This document shows, in pieces, positions 42,202-52,621 of a DNA stretch of 64,000 nucleotides. The position numbers and the translations under genes were made by a program. The DNA lies in NCBI RefSeq assembly GCF_000612545.2, contig NZ_CP097800.1, positions 5,158,501-5,222,500 on the forward strand, read 5' to 3'. The DNA comes from Streptomyces sp. PCS3-D2. GTDB lineage: Bacteria; Actinomycetota; Actinomycetes; Streptomycetales; Streptomycetaceae. Within the stretch, counting starts at the first letter, position 1. Every line of letters begins with the position of its first letter. A model generated the notes under the pieces. That model saw nothing but the letters and a program-made list of their open reading frames with translations. It did no database searches and was not told where the DNA came from.

Positions 42202-43092
42202 CTACCGCTCCTTCAGCAGCAGCAGGGCCCCCGCCGCGTCCTCCCCGCCGTGGGCGGCCGGGTCCGCTGTCAGCCGCCGGCGCATCAGGTCCAGGTACGG
42301 GGAGATCAGCTCGGCGCTGACCCCCTGTTCCTCGGCGGTGCGCAGCAGGGTGCCGCTCGCCGCGACCTGCATGGCCAGGTTGGACACCACTCCGGTGGTG
42401 AAGTCACGCGAAGTGAGCCGCTCGGCGGCGTTGCCGACGAAGAAGCCCATCGCGCCCAGCCACTCGGACAGCAGCGGAGCCAGGTCCCGGGGAGCGATGC
42501 CCTCGCCCTCGGTCAACGCGTAGGCGTGCGAGACGCCGGCGAACAGTCCGTACATCGCGCTGAGCAGCGCCACGTCGTGCAGGGCGGCGTGCCCGGGGTC
42601 CTCCCCGACGAAGCGGGCCCCGGCCGGCACCTCCAGCGTTGCCCGGTGGGTGTCGAAGAGGGCCCGCGAGCCGCTGTAGAAGACGTACCCGCCGGCCTCC
42701 GGCACGCCGATCATGTCGGGAGTCGCCATGATTCCGCCGTCCGCGCAGCGGGCACCGCGGGACCCGGCCCAGGCGGCCCGGGCGCGGGCCTGCGCCGGGG
42801 TGCCGGTGGTGAGGTCGACGAGGTCCTTGCCGGTCAGGTCGATGCCGTCCAGGGTGGAGCGGACGCTCGCGTCGTCCAGCAGGCAGGTCACGACCAGCGT
42901 GTTCGCCGCGACCGCCGCGGCGGCGCTCGGGGCGACGGCGGCCCCCTCGGCCGCGAGTGGTCCGGCCTTGGCGGGAGTGCGGTTCCAGACGGTCAGGGAA
43001 TGCCCGGCGGCGAGCCATGCACGGGCGAGGGCGGTGCCCATGTCGCCGAGTCCGAGCAGGGTGAGCGATTTCCGCGGTGTGGTGTCGGTCAT
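42202..43092 (-). CDS. Imine-reductase-like NADP-dependent dehydrogenase (6-phosphogluconate dehydrogenase-type fold)
   Basis: 296 residues. Rossmann motif LLGLGDMGTALARAWLAAGH, then TVWNRTPAKAG (NADP-preferring Arg), DGGIMATPDMIGVP and HDVALLSAMYGLFAGVSHAY. The run of these motifs fits imine reductases more than 3-hydroxyisobutyrate dehydrogenases. It reduces cyclic imines in characterised relatives; the natural substrate is unknown. Divergent from an HxlR regulator 96 bp away, which probably controls it. Confidence 0.85.
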   Translation of the reverse strand: MTDTTPRKSLTLLGLGDMGTALARAWLAAGHSLTVWNRTPAKAGPLAAEGAAVAPSAAAAVAANTLVVTCLLDDASVRSTLDGIDLTGKDLVDLTTGTPAQARARAAWAGSRGARCADGGIMATPDMIGVPEAGGYVFYSGSRALFDTHRATLEVPAGARFVGEDPGHAALHDVALLSAMYGLFAGVSHAYALTEGEGIAPRDLAPLLSEWLGAMGFFVGNAAERLTSRDFTTGVVSNLAMQVAASGTLLRTAEEQGVSAELISPYLDLMRRRLTADPAAHGGEDAAGALLLLKER

Positions 43093-43188
43093 GGCGTTTA
43101 GCCTGGTGGCAGGCAGTGCGGTGCTCAAGTACGCACTTCGGAGTGGGTGGTTACCCCGAGGTGAGCGAGCAGGTGGGGAGGGTGCGCG

Positions 43189-43524
43189 ATGGCGGTGGCA
43201 CGAAGGCCCGGTGCGGACCACTGCGGGATCGCCGCGGCGATGTCCGTGATCGACGGCAAATGGAAGGTGTCGCTCCTGTGGGAGCTGGAGCAGCGCCCGC
43301 GCCGCTTCGGCGAGCTGCGCCGGCTCGTCCCCGGTGTCTCCGAAAAGGTGCTCGCCGCCCAGCTGCGAGAGCTGGAGACCGACGGCATCGTGCACCGCGA
43401 GGTGTACGACGAGGTCCCGCCGCGCGTCGAGTACTCCCTGACCGCGCTCGGCCAGGACCTGAACGCGGCCCTGGAACCGCTCGGCGCCTGGGGTGCCCGG
43501 CACCTCCTGCCGGACCCGGTGTAG
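43189..43524 (+). CDS. HxlR-family transcriptional regulator
   Basis: 111 residues with the family signature CGIAAAMSVIDGKWKVSLLW, the winged helix RRFGELRRLVPGVSEKVLAA, QLRELETDGIVHREVY and PPRVEYSLTALGQDL. HxlR proteins respond to aldehydes, quinones or disulfide stress. It probably regulates the divergent imine-reductase-like gene. Confidence 0.9.
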   Translation: MAVARRPGADHCGIAAAMSVIDGKWKVSLLWELEQRPRRFGELRRLVPGVSEKVLAAQLRELETDGIVHREVYDEVPPRVEYSLTALGQDLNAALEPLGAWGARHLLPDPV

Positions 43525-43736
43525 CGGGCCGGTGATCGGCCACCCGCCCCCGCCCGCCCGGGGCGGGCCCGTAGGATGCAGGGCAGCAAGTGCCAAGGCT
43601 GTCTCTCACTGCCCTTGAGTTCGCCCCGGTTCGGAGCTTCGGCGGGGGGCCGGAGTCGTGCAGCGGCTTGCGGAGCCACGACCGGCCACCGGGCCGAGGA
43701 CCGACCAGCAGCGACCAGCAGTAGGGATACAGAGCA

Positions 43737-45428
43737 GTGACAGTCAGTACCGAGGGCCCGGCGACCGTGCTGCCCCCGGGCGGACCGGCCGCGCCCGCCC
43801 GCTCGATACCGGCCGCCCGGCGGGGCGTCGGCTCACGCGGTGGGCTCCTGCTCATCGAGGCACTCGTCGCGTTCGCCGCGGCGCTGGTGCTCCCGCTGCT
43901 CGCCCGCGGCTTCAAGCTCAACCCCCTGGACCGGATCGCGCAGGTCAGCGGCCTCGCCGCGATCCAGCTTCGGTTCGTTCTCCTCGGTCTGGTCTTCGTG
44001 GGCGCGGTGGCACTGGCCGTGCGGCTGCGCAAGGGCCGGCACTTCGACCTCGCCACCCGGTTCGCCTCCGCCGCACTCGCCGGTCTGGCCAGCGGCTTCG
44101 TCGCCGCCGGTGCCGTCGTCGCCCTCCACGGGACGCCCTGGCCGATGTTCGGCCTCAACGGCGACAGCGGCCGCATCGTCGAGTGGGCCCAGGCCGTGGC
44201 CAACGGCCGCCCCTCCGGTTCCCCCGTGTACCCGCCGGCCCCGCTCTACACCCTCGGCTACTACGCCGAGTGGTTCCGCGGCGGCAACACCGCATACGCC
44301 TTCAAGGACCTCCAGATCCTCGGCGCCGCGGCCTTCGGACCGCTGGTCTACCTGTGCTGGCGCATGCTGCTCGGCCCGCTCCGGGCCCTCGCCTTCGGCG
44401 TGGCCCCCGCCTTCGCGCTGATCGACGCCTACAAGCCCTATAGCCAGACCGTCCTCGTCGTACTGGTCCCGGTCCTGGTGGCGATGGTGGTCTCGCTCAG
44501 CCGCAGCGGCACCCAGGGCTGGCGGCCGCTCCTGCTCAAGGGCGCCGGCTTCGGCGCACTGCTCGGCGTCATGTTCCTCACCTACTCGGGCTGGTTCCTG
44601 TGGAGCGCGGCGGGCGTGCTGTTCGCCGCGCTGCTGTACTTCCCGTGGAGGGAGGGCCGGCTCGGCCGGATCAAGGGCGTGGCCTTCCTCGGCGCCAGCC
44701 TGGCGGCGTTCCTCGTGGTCGCCGGCCGCTACCTCGTGGTCATGCTGACCGAGGGGCAGACCACCAAGGACTACAACTTCCGGTTCGACAACTTCACCGA
44801 CCCGGCGTACTACCTGATGTGGCGCACGGACATGCCCGGCAAGGTCGGCGAGTGGCCGCTGCCCGGCGAGTACGGTGGCGTCGGACTGTTCGCCCTGGTC
44901 ACCTTCGTCGGCCTCGGCGCCGCGATCTGGCTGGGCATCCGCAAGCCGATGGTGGTCACCATCGCCGCCATGTTCATCAGCGCGTGGGTGATGCGCATGT
45001 ACATCGCCTCGCACATGTACGAGACGCAGACCGTCCAGCTCTACACCCGCACGAACAACCAGCTGCTCTACTGCGGGCTGCTGCTGTGCGCGCTGGTGGT
45101 CCACCTGGTCTCGCTGCGGATGGCCGCGCGCCGGTCGCTGCCCGGAGCGCAATCGGAGCCCGCGCACACCACGCCGCCCGGGGCGGGCACCGGCTTCCCC
45201 GCGCGCGAGGGCGCAGTGATCGGGGCCCTGTGCGCCCTGCTGCTGCTCCTCGGCACCGTCTCCTCCTCGATGGCCGACCGCTACATGCCGGTCAAGGAGA
45301 ACACGTACCGGATCCTGCCCTGGGTGTCGCACACCATCACGGAACAGGACGGCAGCTGCCCGAAGTACGCGCCCGGCGGGACGTGTTCCAAGGACGGCGA
45401 CCAGAGCTGGCTCGGCTTCATCCGATGA
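43737..45428 (+). CDS. Polytopic GT-C-type membrane glycosyltransferase-like protein (AftA-like)
   Basis: 563 residues and about 11-13 TM helices. The first extracytoplasmic region includes MFGLNGDSGRIVEWAQAVAN and PVYPPAPLYTLGYYAEWFRG, resembling the catalytic loop region of arabinofuranosyltransferase AftA. A polar soluble tail ends the protein. Streptomyces lacks mycobacterial arabinogalactan, so another wall or surface glycan is the probable product. The next gene starts in an ATGA overlap, so the two act together. Confidence 0.78.
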   Translation: MTVSTEGPATVLPPGGPAAPARSIPAARRGVGSRGGLLLIEALVAFAAALVLPLLARGFKLNPLDRIAQVSGLAAIQLRFVLLGLVFVGAVALAVRLRKGRHFDLATRFASAALAGLASGFVAAGAVVALHGTPWPMFGLNGDSGRIVEWAQAVANGRPSGSPVYPPAPLYTLGYYAEWFRGGNTAYAFKDLQILGAAAFGPLVYLCWRMLLGPLRALAFGVAPAFALIDAYKPYSQTVLVVLVPVLVAMVVSLSRSGTQGWRPLLLKGAGFGALLGVMFLTYSGWFLWSAAGVLFAALLYFPWREGRLGRIKGVAFLGASLAAFLVVAGRYLVVMLTEGQTTKDYNFRFDNFTDPAYYLMWRTDMPGKVGEWPLPGEYGGVGLFALVTFVGLGAAIWLGIRKPMVVTIAAMFISAWVMRMYIASHMYETQTVQLYTRTNNQLLYCGLLLCALVVHLVSLRMAARRSLPGAQSEPAHTTPPGAGTGFPAREGAVIGALCALLLLLGTVSSSMADRYMPVKENTYRILPWVSHTITEQDGSCPKYAPGGTCSKDGDQSWLGFIR

Positions 45429-47023
45429 CTTCCAGGAGACCGATGACCTCCGCCCTGACGCGGCTGGCCGACTGGTCGGCCAGGACGCCCAAGCGGCTCT
45501 GGCTGCTCTCGTTCGCGCTGTTCTTCACCCTCACGGGCTCGTGGGCGGCCGCCAGCCCCCTGGGCAGCTCCCCCGACGAGCACGCCCACTTCATCCGCGC
45601 CGCCGCCGTGGCCAGGGGCCAGATCGGCGGAACCGAGGTGATGGTCCCGCACACGGTGGCCGGCATCGAGGGGCACTTCGCCGAGACCGGGGTGCAGCTC
45701 CCGGAGTGGTACCGCCAGCTGCCCACGGTGCACGAGTGCTACTCGTGGCGGGAGGCACAGCCCGCGTCCTGCGCGCCGCCGCTCGGCACCTCCGAGAAGA
45801 CGGCGCAGGCCACCACGGCCGCAGGCCGCTACCACCCCGGCTACTACCTGGTGACCGGCTGGCCGAGCCTGCTCGTCGACGGCCCCAAGGGGCTGTATCT
45901 CATGCGCTTCATGTCGGCGCTGCTCTGCTCGGCGCTGCTGGCCAGTGCCGTGGTCACGGCCGCCGAATGGCGGCGGCGCTCGCTGGCGATGCTGGGCGTG
46001 TTCGCCGCGGCCACGCCCATGACGCTCTACATGTCCGGCATGGTCAACCCCAGCGGGGGCGAGATCGCCGCCGGGATCCTGGTGTGGACGGCCCTGCTGT
46101 CGATCGTCCTGTCGCCGGACCCCGCGCGGCTGAACCGCAGACTGGCCCGGCTCGGCATCGGCGGCCTGGTGCTGATCAACATCCGGCCACTCGGACTGAT
46201 CTGGTTCGGCGGGGCGGTCGTCTTCTGCCTGTTCCTGACACAGCGGCGCGGACTGCTGGGCCAGGTGCTGCGCCGCAAGGCCCTGTGGCTCTGGACCGCC
46301 CTGCTGGGCCTGGCGACGGCGGGCGCCCTGCTCTGGGCGGCGAGGCACCCCGACAACTCGAAGATCGACATCCCCGACTCGCTGACCACGGGCGTCGCCG
46401 CGAAGAAGACCCTCGGCAACACCGAGGTCTACATCAAGCAGATGCTCGGCTTCTTCGGCTGGCTGGACACCCCTGCCCCGGCCCTCATGTACCTGGTGTG
46501 GATGGCCGTGCTCGCCACCGTCGTCGTGCTGGCACTCGTCCACGGCCGCGCACGCGAGGTGGTGGCGATGCTCGGCATGCTGGCCGCCGTCGTGATGGTG
46601 CCGGTGGTCGCGCAGGCCTCGCAGGCAGAGCGGATCGGCATGGTGTGGCAGGGCCGCTACCTGCTGCCCTTCGCCGTCGGCCTGCCGCTGATGGCCGTGG
46701 CCGTCTGCGCCACGCGCGCTCCCGACCGGGGCCTGCCGTGGCGGCGCCTGGTGGGCCTGTCCGTCGCCGCCCTCGCACTGGCCGACCTGGCCGCCTTCTA
46801 CTGGACGCTGCGCCGGTTCGCCGTCGGCACCAAGGGGTCGTGGGTGGCCACCTCGGCGCACTGGGCCCCGCCCGGCGGCTGGGTCCTGTGGACCTGCGTG
46901 TACGCGGTGGCGGCCTTCGCCGTGCTGCTGCCCGCCCTGCTGCCCGACCGCGGGGCCGCGGCGCTGCCGGACCTCGACGCCCCGCGTCCGGACCGTCGCC
47001 GGCCCGTGCCCGAGCCGGCCTGA
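45425..47023 (+). CDS. DUF2142-family polytopic membrane protein
   Basis: 532 residues. The domain opens with GSWAAASPLGSSPDEHAHFI, the conserved P-x-DE-x-x-H of DUF2142, and includes YHPGYYLVTGWPSLL and the late VWQGRYLLPFAVGLPLMAV. The family is thought to comprise GT-C-like enzymes in surface polysaccharide assembly. Overlap of start and upstream stop indicates translational coupling with the AftA-like protein. Confidence 0.85.
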   Translation: MTSRRPMTSALTRLADWSARTPKRLWLLSFALFFTLTGSWAAASPLGSSPDEHAHFIRAAAVARGQIGGTEVMVPHTVAGIEGHFAETGVQLPEWYRQLPTVHECYSWREAQPASCAPPLGTSEKTAQATTAAGRYHPGYYLVTGWPSLLVDGPKGLYLMRFMSALLCSALLASAVVTAAEWRRRSLAMLGVFAAATPMTLYMSGMVNPSGGEIAAGILVWTALLSIVLSPDPARLNRRLARLGIGGLVLINIRPLGLIWFGGAVVFCLFLTQRRGLLGQVLRRKALWLWTALLGLATAGALLWAARHPDNSKIDIPDSLTTGVAAKKTLGNTEVYIKQMLGFFGWLDTPAPALMYLVWMAVLATVVVLALVHGRAREVVAMLGMLAAVVMVPVVAQASQAERIGMVWQGRYLLPFAVGLPLMAVAVCATRAPDRGLPWRRLVGLSVAALALADLAAFYWTLRRFAVGTKGSWVATSAHWAPPGGWVLWTCVYAVAAFAVLLPALLPDRGAAALPDLDAPRPDRRRPVPEPA

Positions 47024-47037
47024 CCCACCCTCTGAAC

Positions 47038-47082
47038 CGCCCCGACCGGTGCCCCCGTCGGACCGCTGGGACGATCGGGGCG
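47038..47082. terminator. Weak hairpin between convergent genes
   Basis: Eleven-base arms with one mismatch (CGCCCCGACCG and CGATCGGGGCG) and a long loop, between the DUF2142 and LysR genes. Confidence 0.4.
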
Positions 47083-47196
47083 CTCACCACCGGGGCCGTG
47101 CGGTCATCCGCTTCGGCCGGCCGCGTGCCGCCCGGCGCGTACACGGCGGAGCGGCCGCGGCCGGGGCGCGAATGTGCTGCGGCGATCTTCACCGGC

Positions 47197-48105
47197 TCAG
47201 GACGCCCATCCGTCCGCGGCCTCCTTCAGCAGGGTCAGCAGGGCCGCGGCGGCCGGTGAGGGGGCGGCCCCGCGCGGGGTGGCCGCGTAGACCCCGCGGC
47301 GTGGGGTGTCGTCCGGGTGCAGCGGGACCAGCGCCAGGTCGGGCCGGACCGAGGAGGCGGCGAGCGCCGGGACGAGGGTGATGCCGAGCCCGGCCGCGAC
47401 GAAGCCCTGCTTGGCGATCCAGTCGGCCGCGACGAAGCCGGTACGGGGGCGGAACCCGCCCGCCAGCGCGGAGTGCATGAGGGTCTCCTCGGGGCGGGTG
47501 CCGGCGGCGATCCACTCCTCGTCGGCCAGGTCGGCGAGCCGCACCCCGGCCCGGCCGGCCAGTCGGTGGCCGGCCGGCAGGGCCACGTACATCCCCTCGT
47601 CGAGCAGGTGGTGCGGGGTGCAGTCCCGGGGCGGCCGCCCGGAGGTCTCGGCGACGACGGCGAGGTCCAGCTCCCCGGTTGCGAGGAGGGCGAGGTGCTT
47701 GGCGGACGGCCCCTCGGTACGGGTGACCGTGACGGCGGGGTGGCGGGCCCGGAAAGCCGCCAGCGCACGCGGCAGCAGCGCGGCGTCCGCGGTGGAGAAG
47801 GAGCCGATCCGCAGCCGTCCGGCGCCCAGGGTGCGCAGCGCGTCGAGCTCGGCGCGGGCGGTCCGCAGGCGTTCCCCGACGGCCTCGGCGTGCGGGAGCA
47901 GGACGCGGCCGGCCTCGGTGAGGCGGACGCCGCGCGGAAGGCGGTCGAAGAGAGCGGCGCCCCACTCGTCCTCCAGGGTCTGGATCTGCCGGGAGACGGC
48001 GGACTGGGTGTAGCCCAGGGAGCGGGCGGCGGCGGTGAAGGAGGCCAGGCGGGCCACGCGCAGGAAGACCTCGTACAAGCTGTGCGGTGTCGGCATGTCA
48101 GCCAT
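47197..48105 (-). CDS. LysR-family transcriptional regulator
   Basis: 302 residues. Helix-turn-helix [20 protein letters not shown], then [20 protein letters not shown], followed by the periplasmic-binding-like effector domain ([29 protein letters not shown]). An ATG three codons downstream is an alternative start. It is divergent from the dehydrogenase gene across about 50 bp containing TAGACATTCGCTTGTC-like inverted half-sites, so it likely regulates that gene and itself. Confidence 0.88.
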   Translation of the reverse strand: MADMPTPHSLYEVFLRVARLASFTAAARSLGYTQSAVSRQIQTLEDEWGAALFDRLPRGVRLTEAGRVLLPHAEAVGERLRTARAELDALRTLGAGRLRIGSFSTADAALLPRALAAFRARHPAVTVTRTEGPSAKHLALLATGELDLAVVAETSGRPPRDCTPHHLLDEGMYVALPAGHRLAGRAGVRLADLADEEWIAAGTRPEETLMHSALAGGFRPRTGFVAADWIAKQGFVAAGLGITLVPALAASSVRPDLALVPLHPDDTPRRGVYAATPRGAAPSPAAAALLTLLKEAADGWAS

Positions 48106-48154
48106 GCTAGACATTCGCTTGTCGCATGGATGGCCCGCGCCTAGCGTCGTGGGC

Positions 48155-49000
48155 ATGGACACAACGCACCAGATCGCATTCCTCGGCCTCGGTCACATGG
48201 GCGCCCCGATGGCCCGTCACCTGCTGTCCCTGGGCTACGGGCTGACGGTGTGGAACCGGACGCCGCAGAAGGCGTGGCCGCTCGCGCGGGCCGGCGCGCA
48301 GTCCGCGGCGACACCCGCCGAGGCCGTCCGCCACGCGGACCTCGTCATCACGATGCTGGCCGATCCGGCGGCGCTGCGGGCCGTGGCGGAGGGCATGCTC
48401 CCCGCCCTGCGCCCCGGAGTCCACTGGATCGACGCCTCGACGGTCGGTCCGGAGGCGGTGGGGGAGCTCGCCGGGCGGCTGCCGGCAGGGGTGACGCTGA
48501 CCGACGCGCCCGTGATGGGGAGCGTCGACCGGGCGGCGGCGGGGGAGTTGTGGGTCCTGGCGGGCGGTGACCCGTTGCCGGGCCCGGTCCGACGGGTCCT
48601 CGAAGCCCTCGGCGAGGTCACCGTGTGCGGCCCGGCCGGTTCCGGCGCGGCACTGAAGCTGGTGCTGATCAACGCGGCGGTCGGCGGGGTGGCCCTGGTG
48701 GCCGAGGCGCTGCGGCTGGGTGGGGCCCTGGGGCTGCCGGAGGAACTGGTCCGCGCGCAACTGGCCCGCGGACCGCTGGCGGGCGCGGTGGCCCGGGCCT
48801 ATGCCGACACCGCGTACTTCCCGGTCGCCCTGGCCGCGAAGGACGTGGCCCTGGCCGCGGCCCACGCGCCGCTGCCGGTCTTGGAGTCCGTGCGCGCCGC
48901 GCTGGCGTCGCGCCCGGACCTCGCGGACCGTGACCTCTCCGCCCTGCGCCCCCGGCCGGTGGCGCAGGAGTTCGCCCGCGGTGCGAATCAGCGTGCATAA
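48155..49000 (+). CDS. 3-Hydroxyisobutyrate-dehydrogenase-like NAD(P)-dependent oxidoreductase
   Basis: 281 residues. Rossmann motif [24 protein letters not shown] after the second strand, the substrate-loop signature [20 protein letters not shown], and the catalytic lysine region [12 protein letters not shown]. The substrate is probably a beta-hydroxyacid but is not determinable. Divergent from the LysR gene and followed by a small monooxygenase gene. Confidence 0.87.
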   Translation: MDTTHQIAFLGLGHMGAPMARHLLSLGYGLTVWNRTPQKAWPLARAGAQSAATPAEAVRHADLVITMLADPAALRAVAEGMLPALRPGVHWIDASTVGPEAVGELAGRLPAGVTLTDAPVMGSVDRAAAGELWVLAGGDPLPGPVRRVLEALGEVTVCGPAGSGAALKLVLINAAVGGVALVAEALRLGGALGLPEELVRAQLARGPLAGAVARAYADTAYFPVALAAKDVALAAAHAPLPVLESVRAALASRPDLADRDLSALRPRPVAQEFARGANQRA

Positions 49001-49009
49001 AATGCCGGT

Positions 49010-49333
49010 GTGATCTTCATTGTGGTGAAATTCTCCGTCAAGCCCGAATACGTCGACGCGTGGCCCGACAAGGTCGCGCCCTTCACCCGTGCCACCCGCG
49101 CCGAACCGGGCAACCTCTGGTTCGAGTGGTCGCGCAGCCTGGAGGAGCCGAACAGCTACGTCCTGGTGGAGGCCTTCCAGGACGACGCCGCCGAAGCGCA
49201 CGTCAACTCCGCGCACTTCAGCGCCGCGCTGGAGACCATGCGGCCGATGCTGACCCGTACGCCCGAGATCGTCAGCACCACCATCGAGGGGGCGACCGGC
49301 TGGAGCGGGATGGGCGAGCTCCTGATCGACTAG
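49010..49333 (+). CDS. Antibiotic-biosynthesis-monooxygenase (ABM) domain protein
   Basis: 107 residues of a ferredoxin-like ABM fold (MIFIVVKFSVKPEYVDAW; EPGNLWFEWSRSLEEPNSYV; EAFQDDAAEAHVNSAHF). Members oxidise quinols or degrade reactive aromatics without cofactors. A TAAAAT box ends six bases before the GTG start and there is no ribosome-binding site, suggesting a leaderless transcript. The last four bases overlap the end of the convergent TetR gene. Confidence 0.87.
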   Translation: MIFIVVKFSVKPEYVDAWPDKVAPFTRATRAEPGNLWFEWSRSLEEPNSYVLVEAFQDDAAEAHVNSAHFSAALETMRPMLTRTPEIVSTTIEGATGWSGMGELLID

Positions 49334-49941
49334 TGCGGTGAGGTCGCGGACGGGCCCCGGGCGTCGGGGCCGCCCCGCAGCAGGGTCAGGAAGGCGCGGA
49401 AGGCGGCTGGCATGTCCACGGACTCGGGGGCCAGCAGCCACTGGTACTGCAGGCCGTCCATGACCGCCGTCAGCAGCGGGGCCGCCTGCTCCGGGGTGAG
49501 CCCCGAGGGCAGGCGGTCGCCGAACTCGGCGCGCAGTACCGCCGCCATCTCCCCGCGGACCTGGGCGTAGCGCTCGGTGAAGAACTCCCGGGCCGGGTGC
49601 CCGTCAGTGACGCTCTCGCCCAGCAGTGCCGAGAAGGTCTGCACGATGCCCGGGCGCATCGCGTTGTAGTCCACCAGGGAGGCCAGCAGGTCCAGGCGCC
49701 AGGTGTCCGCCGCGGCACGCGAGCCGCCGCCGGTGTCCCAGCGGTCGCGCTCCTCCAGCACGGCGACGAGCAGCGCCTCCTTGGTCGGGAAGTAGTGCAG
49801 CAGTCCCTGCTGGGTCAGGCCCACGCGCTCGGCGACCGTGCCCAGGGACGCCCCCCGGTATCCGCGCTCCGCGATCACCTCGACGGCGGCGCGGACGATC
49901 TCCCCGCGGCGCTCCTCACTCCTCGCCCTGGCCATGGCCAT
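49330..49941 (-). CDS. TetR-family transcriptional regulator
   Basis: 203 residues. Helix-turn-helix IVRAAVEVIAERGYRGASLG, then TVAERVGLTQQGLLHYFPTK, followed by an all-helical ligand domain with a C-terminal region typical of TetR_C. The ATG five bases after GGGG is taken; a second ATG follows two codons later. Divergent from the beta-glucosidase gene, which it probably represses in response to a sugar or glycoside. Confidence 0.88.
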   Translation of the reverse strand: MAMARARSEERRGEIVRAAVEVIAERGYRGASLGTVAERVGLTQQGLLHYFPTKEALLVAVLEERDRWDTGGGSRAAADTWRLDLLASLVDYNAMRPGIVQTFSALLGESVTDGHPAREFFTERYAQVRGEMAAVLRAEFGDRLPSGLTPEQAAPLLTAVMDGLQYQWLLAPESVDMPAAFRAFLTLLRGGPDARGPSATSPH

Positions 49942-50109
49942 GGCACCCCTTCCGTCCACTTCCTCGGCGGGACCGTAGGAGGACGGTACGGCATTCTGAA
50001 ATTACGAAAACATAACGAACCCTACCGCTTGCCAGGTAACAGGTCCACGATGGGGCTCCGCACAGCGCCGCACCGCGCAACCGCACGCTCTCGACGAGGA
50101 GGCACGGCC

Positions 50110-52587
50110 GTGACCGATGCCGATCAGGTCCGCGATCAGATACGGGACGCCGCCGTGGAGGCGGCGCTCGGCACGCTCGACCTCGACACCAAGACCCTGC
50201 TCCTGGCGGGTCAGGACATGTGGTCCCTGCCCGCGATCCCCGCCATCGGGCTTCAGTCCCTGGTCATGTCCGACGGGCCCGTCGGGGTCCGCGGTGTGCG
50301 CTGGACGGCCGACGACCCGTCCCTCGCCCTGCCGTCCCCGACATCCCTCGCCGCCGCCTGGGACCCCGAGCTCGCCCGCCGAGCGGGCCGGCTCCTCGCC
50401 CAGGAGGCCCGCCGCAAGGGCGTCCACGTCCTGCTCGCGCCCACCGTCAACCTGCACCGCTCGCCGCTGGGCGGCCGGCACTTCGAGTGCTACTCCGAGG
50501 ACCCGTACCTCACCGGGGCCGTCGGCAGCGGCTATGTCAGCGGCGTCCAGGACGGCGGCGTCGGCACCACCGTCAAACACTTCGTCGGCAACGACGCCGA
50601 GACCGAGCGGTTCACCGTCGACAGCGTCATCGCCCCGCGCCCGCTGCGCGAGCTCTACCTGGCGCCCTTCGAGGCCATCGTCGAGGGCGCCCGCCCGTGG
50701 GGCGTCATGACCGCCTACAACCAGGTCAACGGCACGACGATGACCGAGCACCGTCACCTGGTGAACGAGGTCCTGCGCGGTGAGTGGGGCTTCGACGGCT
50801 GCAACATCTCCGACTGGATGGCCGCCCGCTCCACCACCGGCGACATCACGGGCGGCATGGACGTGGCCATGCCCGGCCCGGCCACCGTCTACGGTCCCGC
50901 CCTCGCCGAGGCCGTCCGCGCCGGGGAGGTGCCCGAGTCCGCCGTCGACGACGCCGTGCGCAACGTCCTGCGGCTGGCCGCCCGGGTCGGAGCGCTGGAG
51001 GGCGCCCCGGCCGTCGTCGAGACCGCCCCGGCCCCGGTCGACGGACAGGCGCTGGCCCGGGAGCTCGCCACCCGCGGTTTCGTCCTCGTGCGCAACGAGG
51101 ACGGCGCCCTGCCGCTGGACGCCCCCTCCGGGCGCACCGTCGCCCTCCTCGGGGCCGCCGCGCGCGACGCCCGGGTGCTCGGCGGCGGCAGCGCCACCGT
51201 CTTCCCCGAACGCGTCGTCTCCCCCCTCGACGGACTGGCCGCGGCCCTCCCGGCGGGGGCCCTGACCTACGCCGTCGGAGCCGACCCCTCCGAGGAACCC
51301 ACCCCCGCGGACCAGGGATTCGAGCTCGTCGCCGTGTGCCGGGACGCCTCCGGGGCGATCCTCGGCGAGGGCCGCCTGCCCACCGGCCAGGTCCAGTGGA
51401 TCGGCGACGACCTGCCCGCGGGCGCCACGTACGCGACGATGGCCAGCATCGAGGTCCGCGGCACGTTCGTACCGCGCGAGAGCGGCGAGCACACCTTCGG
51501 CACCCGCGGACTCGGCGCCTTCTCCCTCGCGGTGGGCGGCCGGCGGCTCTGGAGCGGCGTTCAGGAGATGGGCGACGAGGCCGACCCCTTCGAGGCCTTC
51601 TTCGGGGCGCCCAGCGAGCGGGCCCGCGTCACCCTCGCCGAGGGCGAGCCCGTGGAGGTGTCGCTGACCTACCGGGTCCCCGACATGACCGCCATGCCGC
51701 TCAAGGCCGTCATGTTCTCCCTGCTCCACCTCGGCCCGCGGCGCGACCCCGACGAGCTGATCGCCGAGGCGGTGGCGGCCGCCCGCGCCGCCGACACCGC
51801 CGTCGTGGTCGTCGCCACCACCGAGCGCGTGGAGTCGGAGGGCTTCGACCGCGGCGACCTCGCCCTCCCGGGCCGCCAGGACGACCTGGTGCGGGCCGTC
51901 GCCGCCGCCAACCCCCGCACCGTGGTGGTCGTCAACGCCGGCTCCCCGGTGGAACTCCCGTGGCGCGAGGACGTCGCCGCCGTCCTGCTGACCTGGTTCC
52001 CCGGGCAGGAGGGCGGGGCCGCACTGGCCGACGTACTCCTCGGGGAGGCCGAGCCGGGCGGCCGGCTGCCCACCACCTGGCCCGCGCGGCTGGCGGACGC
52101 GCCCGTCACCGAGGTCGTCCCCACCGACGGGCGCCTGGAGTACGTCGAGGGCCTGTTCATCGGGTACCGGGCCTACGAGAAGCACGGCGTCGCTCCCGCC
52201 TACCCCTTCGGCCACGGCCTCGGCTACACCGACTGGGCGTACGAGTCCCTGGAGGCCACCGCCGACTCCGTACGGGTCCGCGTCACCAACACCGGCTTGC
52301 GGCCCGGCCGCGAGGTCGTCCAGGTCTACCTGGCGCCCGTCGCCACCGCGTCCGGTGGCGCGCAGAACACGACGCCGGAGCGTCCGGCGAGCTGGCTCGC
52401 CGGCTTCGCGAGCGTCGCAGCGGGCCCCGGCGAGAGCGTCGAGACCGAGATCCCGCTGCCCGCCCGGGCCTTCGAGATCTGGGACGAGGAGGCCCGCGGC
52501 TGGCGGCGGATCGGCGGCGCCTACGAGGTCCGCGTGAGCCACGCGCACGGCGACACGCGGCTCACGACGGTGCTCGACATCGCATGA
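50110..52587 (+). CDS. Family 3 glycoside hydrolase (beta-glucosidase) with inserted PA14 domain
   Basis: 825 residues from GTG after GAGGAGG. GH3 N-domain with VMSDGPVGVRG, KHFVGNDAETER and the nucleophile Asp in GFDGCNISDWMAARST; a second GH3 domain is interrupted by a PA14-like insert (RGTFVPRESGEHTFGTRGLG), and the end is an Fn3-like domain (VRVTNTGLRPGREVVQVYL). No signal peptide is seen, so it acts inside the cell on imported glycosides. Natural substrate unknown. Confidence 0.92.
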   Translation: MTDADQVRDQIRDAAVEAALGTLDLDTKTLLLAGQDMWSLPAIPAIGLQSLVMSDGPVGVRGVRWTADDPSLALPSPTSLAAAWDPELARRAGRLLAQEARRKGVHVLLAPTVNLHRSPLGGRHFECYSEDPYLTGAVGSGYVSGVQDGGVGTTVKHFVGNDAETERFTVDSVIAPRPLRELYLAPFEAIVEGARPWGVMTAYNQVNGTTMTEHRHLVNEVLRGEWGFDGCNISDWMAARSTTGDITGGMDVAMPGPATVYGPALAEAVRAGEVPESAVDDAVRNVLRLAARVGALEGAPAVVETAPAPVDGQALARELATRGFVLVRNEDGALPLDAPSGRTVALLGAAARDARVLGGGSATVFPERVVSPLDGLAAALPAGALTYAVGADPSEEPTPADQGFELVAVCRDASGAILGEGRLPTGQVQWIGDDLPAGATYATMASIEVRGTFVPRESGEHTFGTRGLGAFSLAVGGRRLWSGVQEMGDEADPFEAFFGAPSERARVTLAEGEPVEVSLTYRVPDMTAMPLKAVMFSLLHLGPRRDPDELIAEAVAAARAADTAVVVVATTERVESEGFDRGDLALPGRQDDLVRAVAAANPRTVVVVNAGSPVELPWREDVAAVLLTWFPGQEGGAALADVLLGEAEPGGRLPTTWPARLADAPVTEVVPTDGRLEYVEGLFIGYRAYEKHGVAPAYPFGHGLGYTDWAYESLEATADSVRVRVTNTGLRPGREVVQVYLAPVATASGGAQNTTPERPASWLAGFASVAAGPGESVETEIPLPARAFEIWDEEARGWRRIGGAYEVRVSHAHGDTRLTTVLDIA

Positions 52588-52621
52588 CACACCGGATGGC
52601 CGGAAATCACCCCTGAAAGCC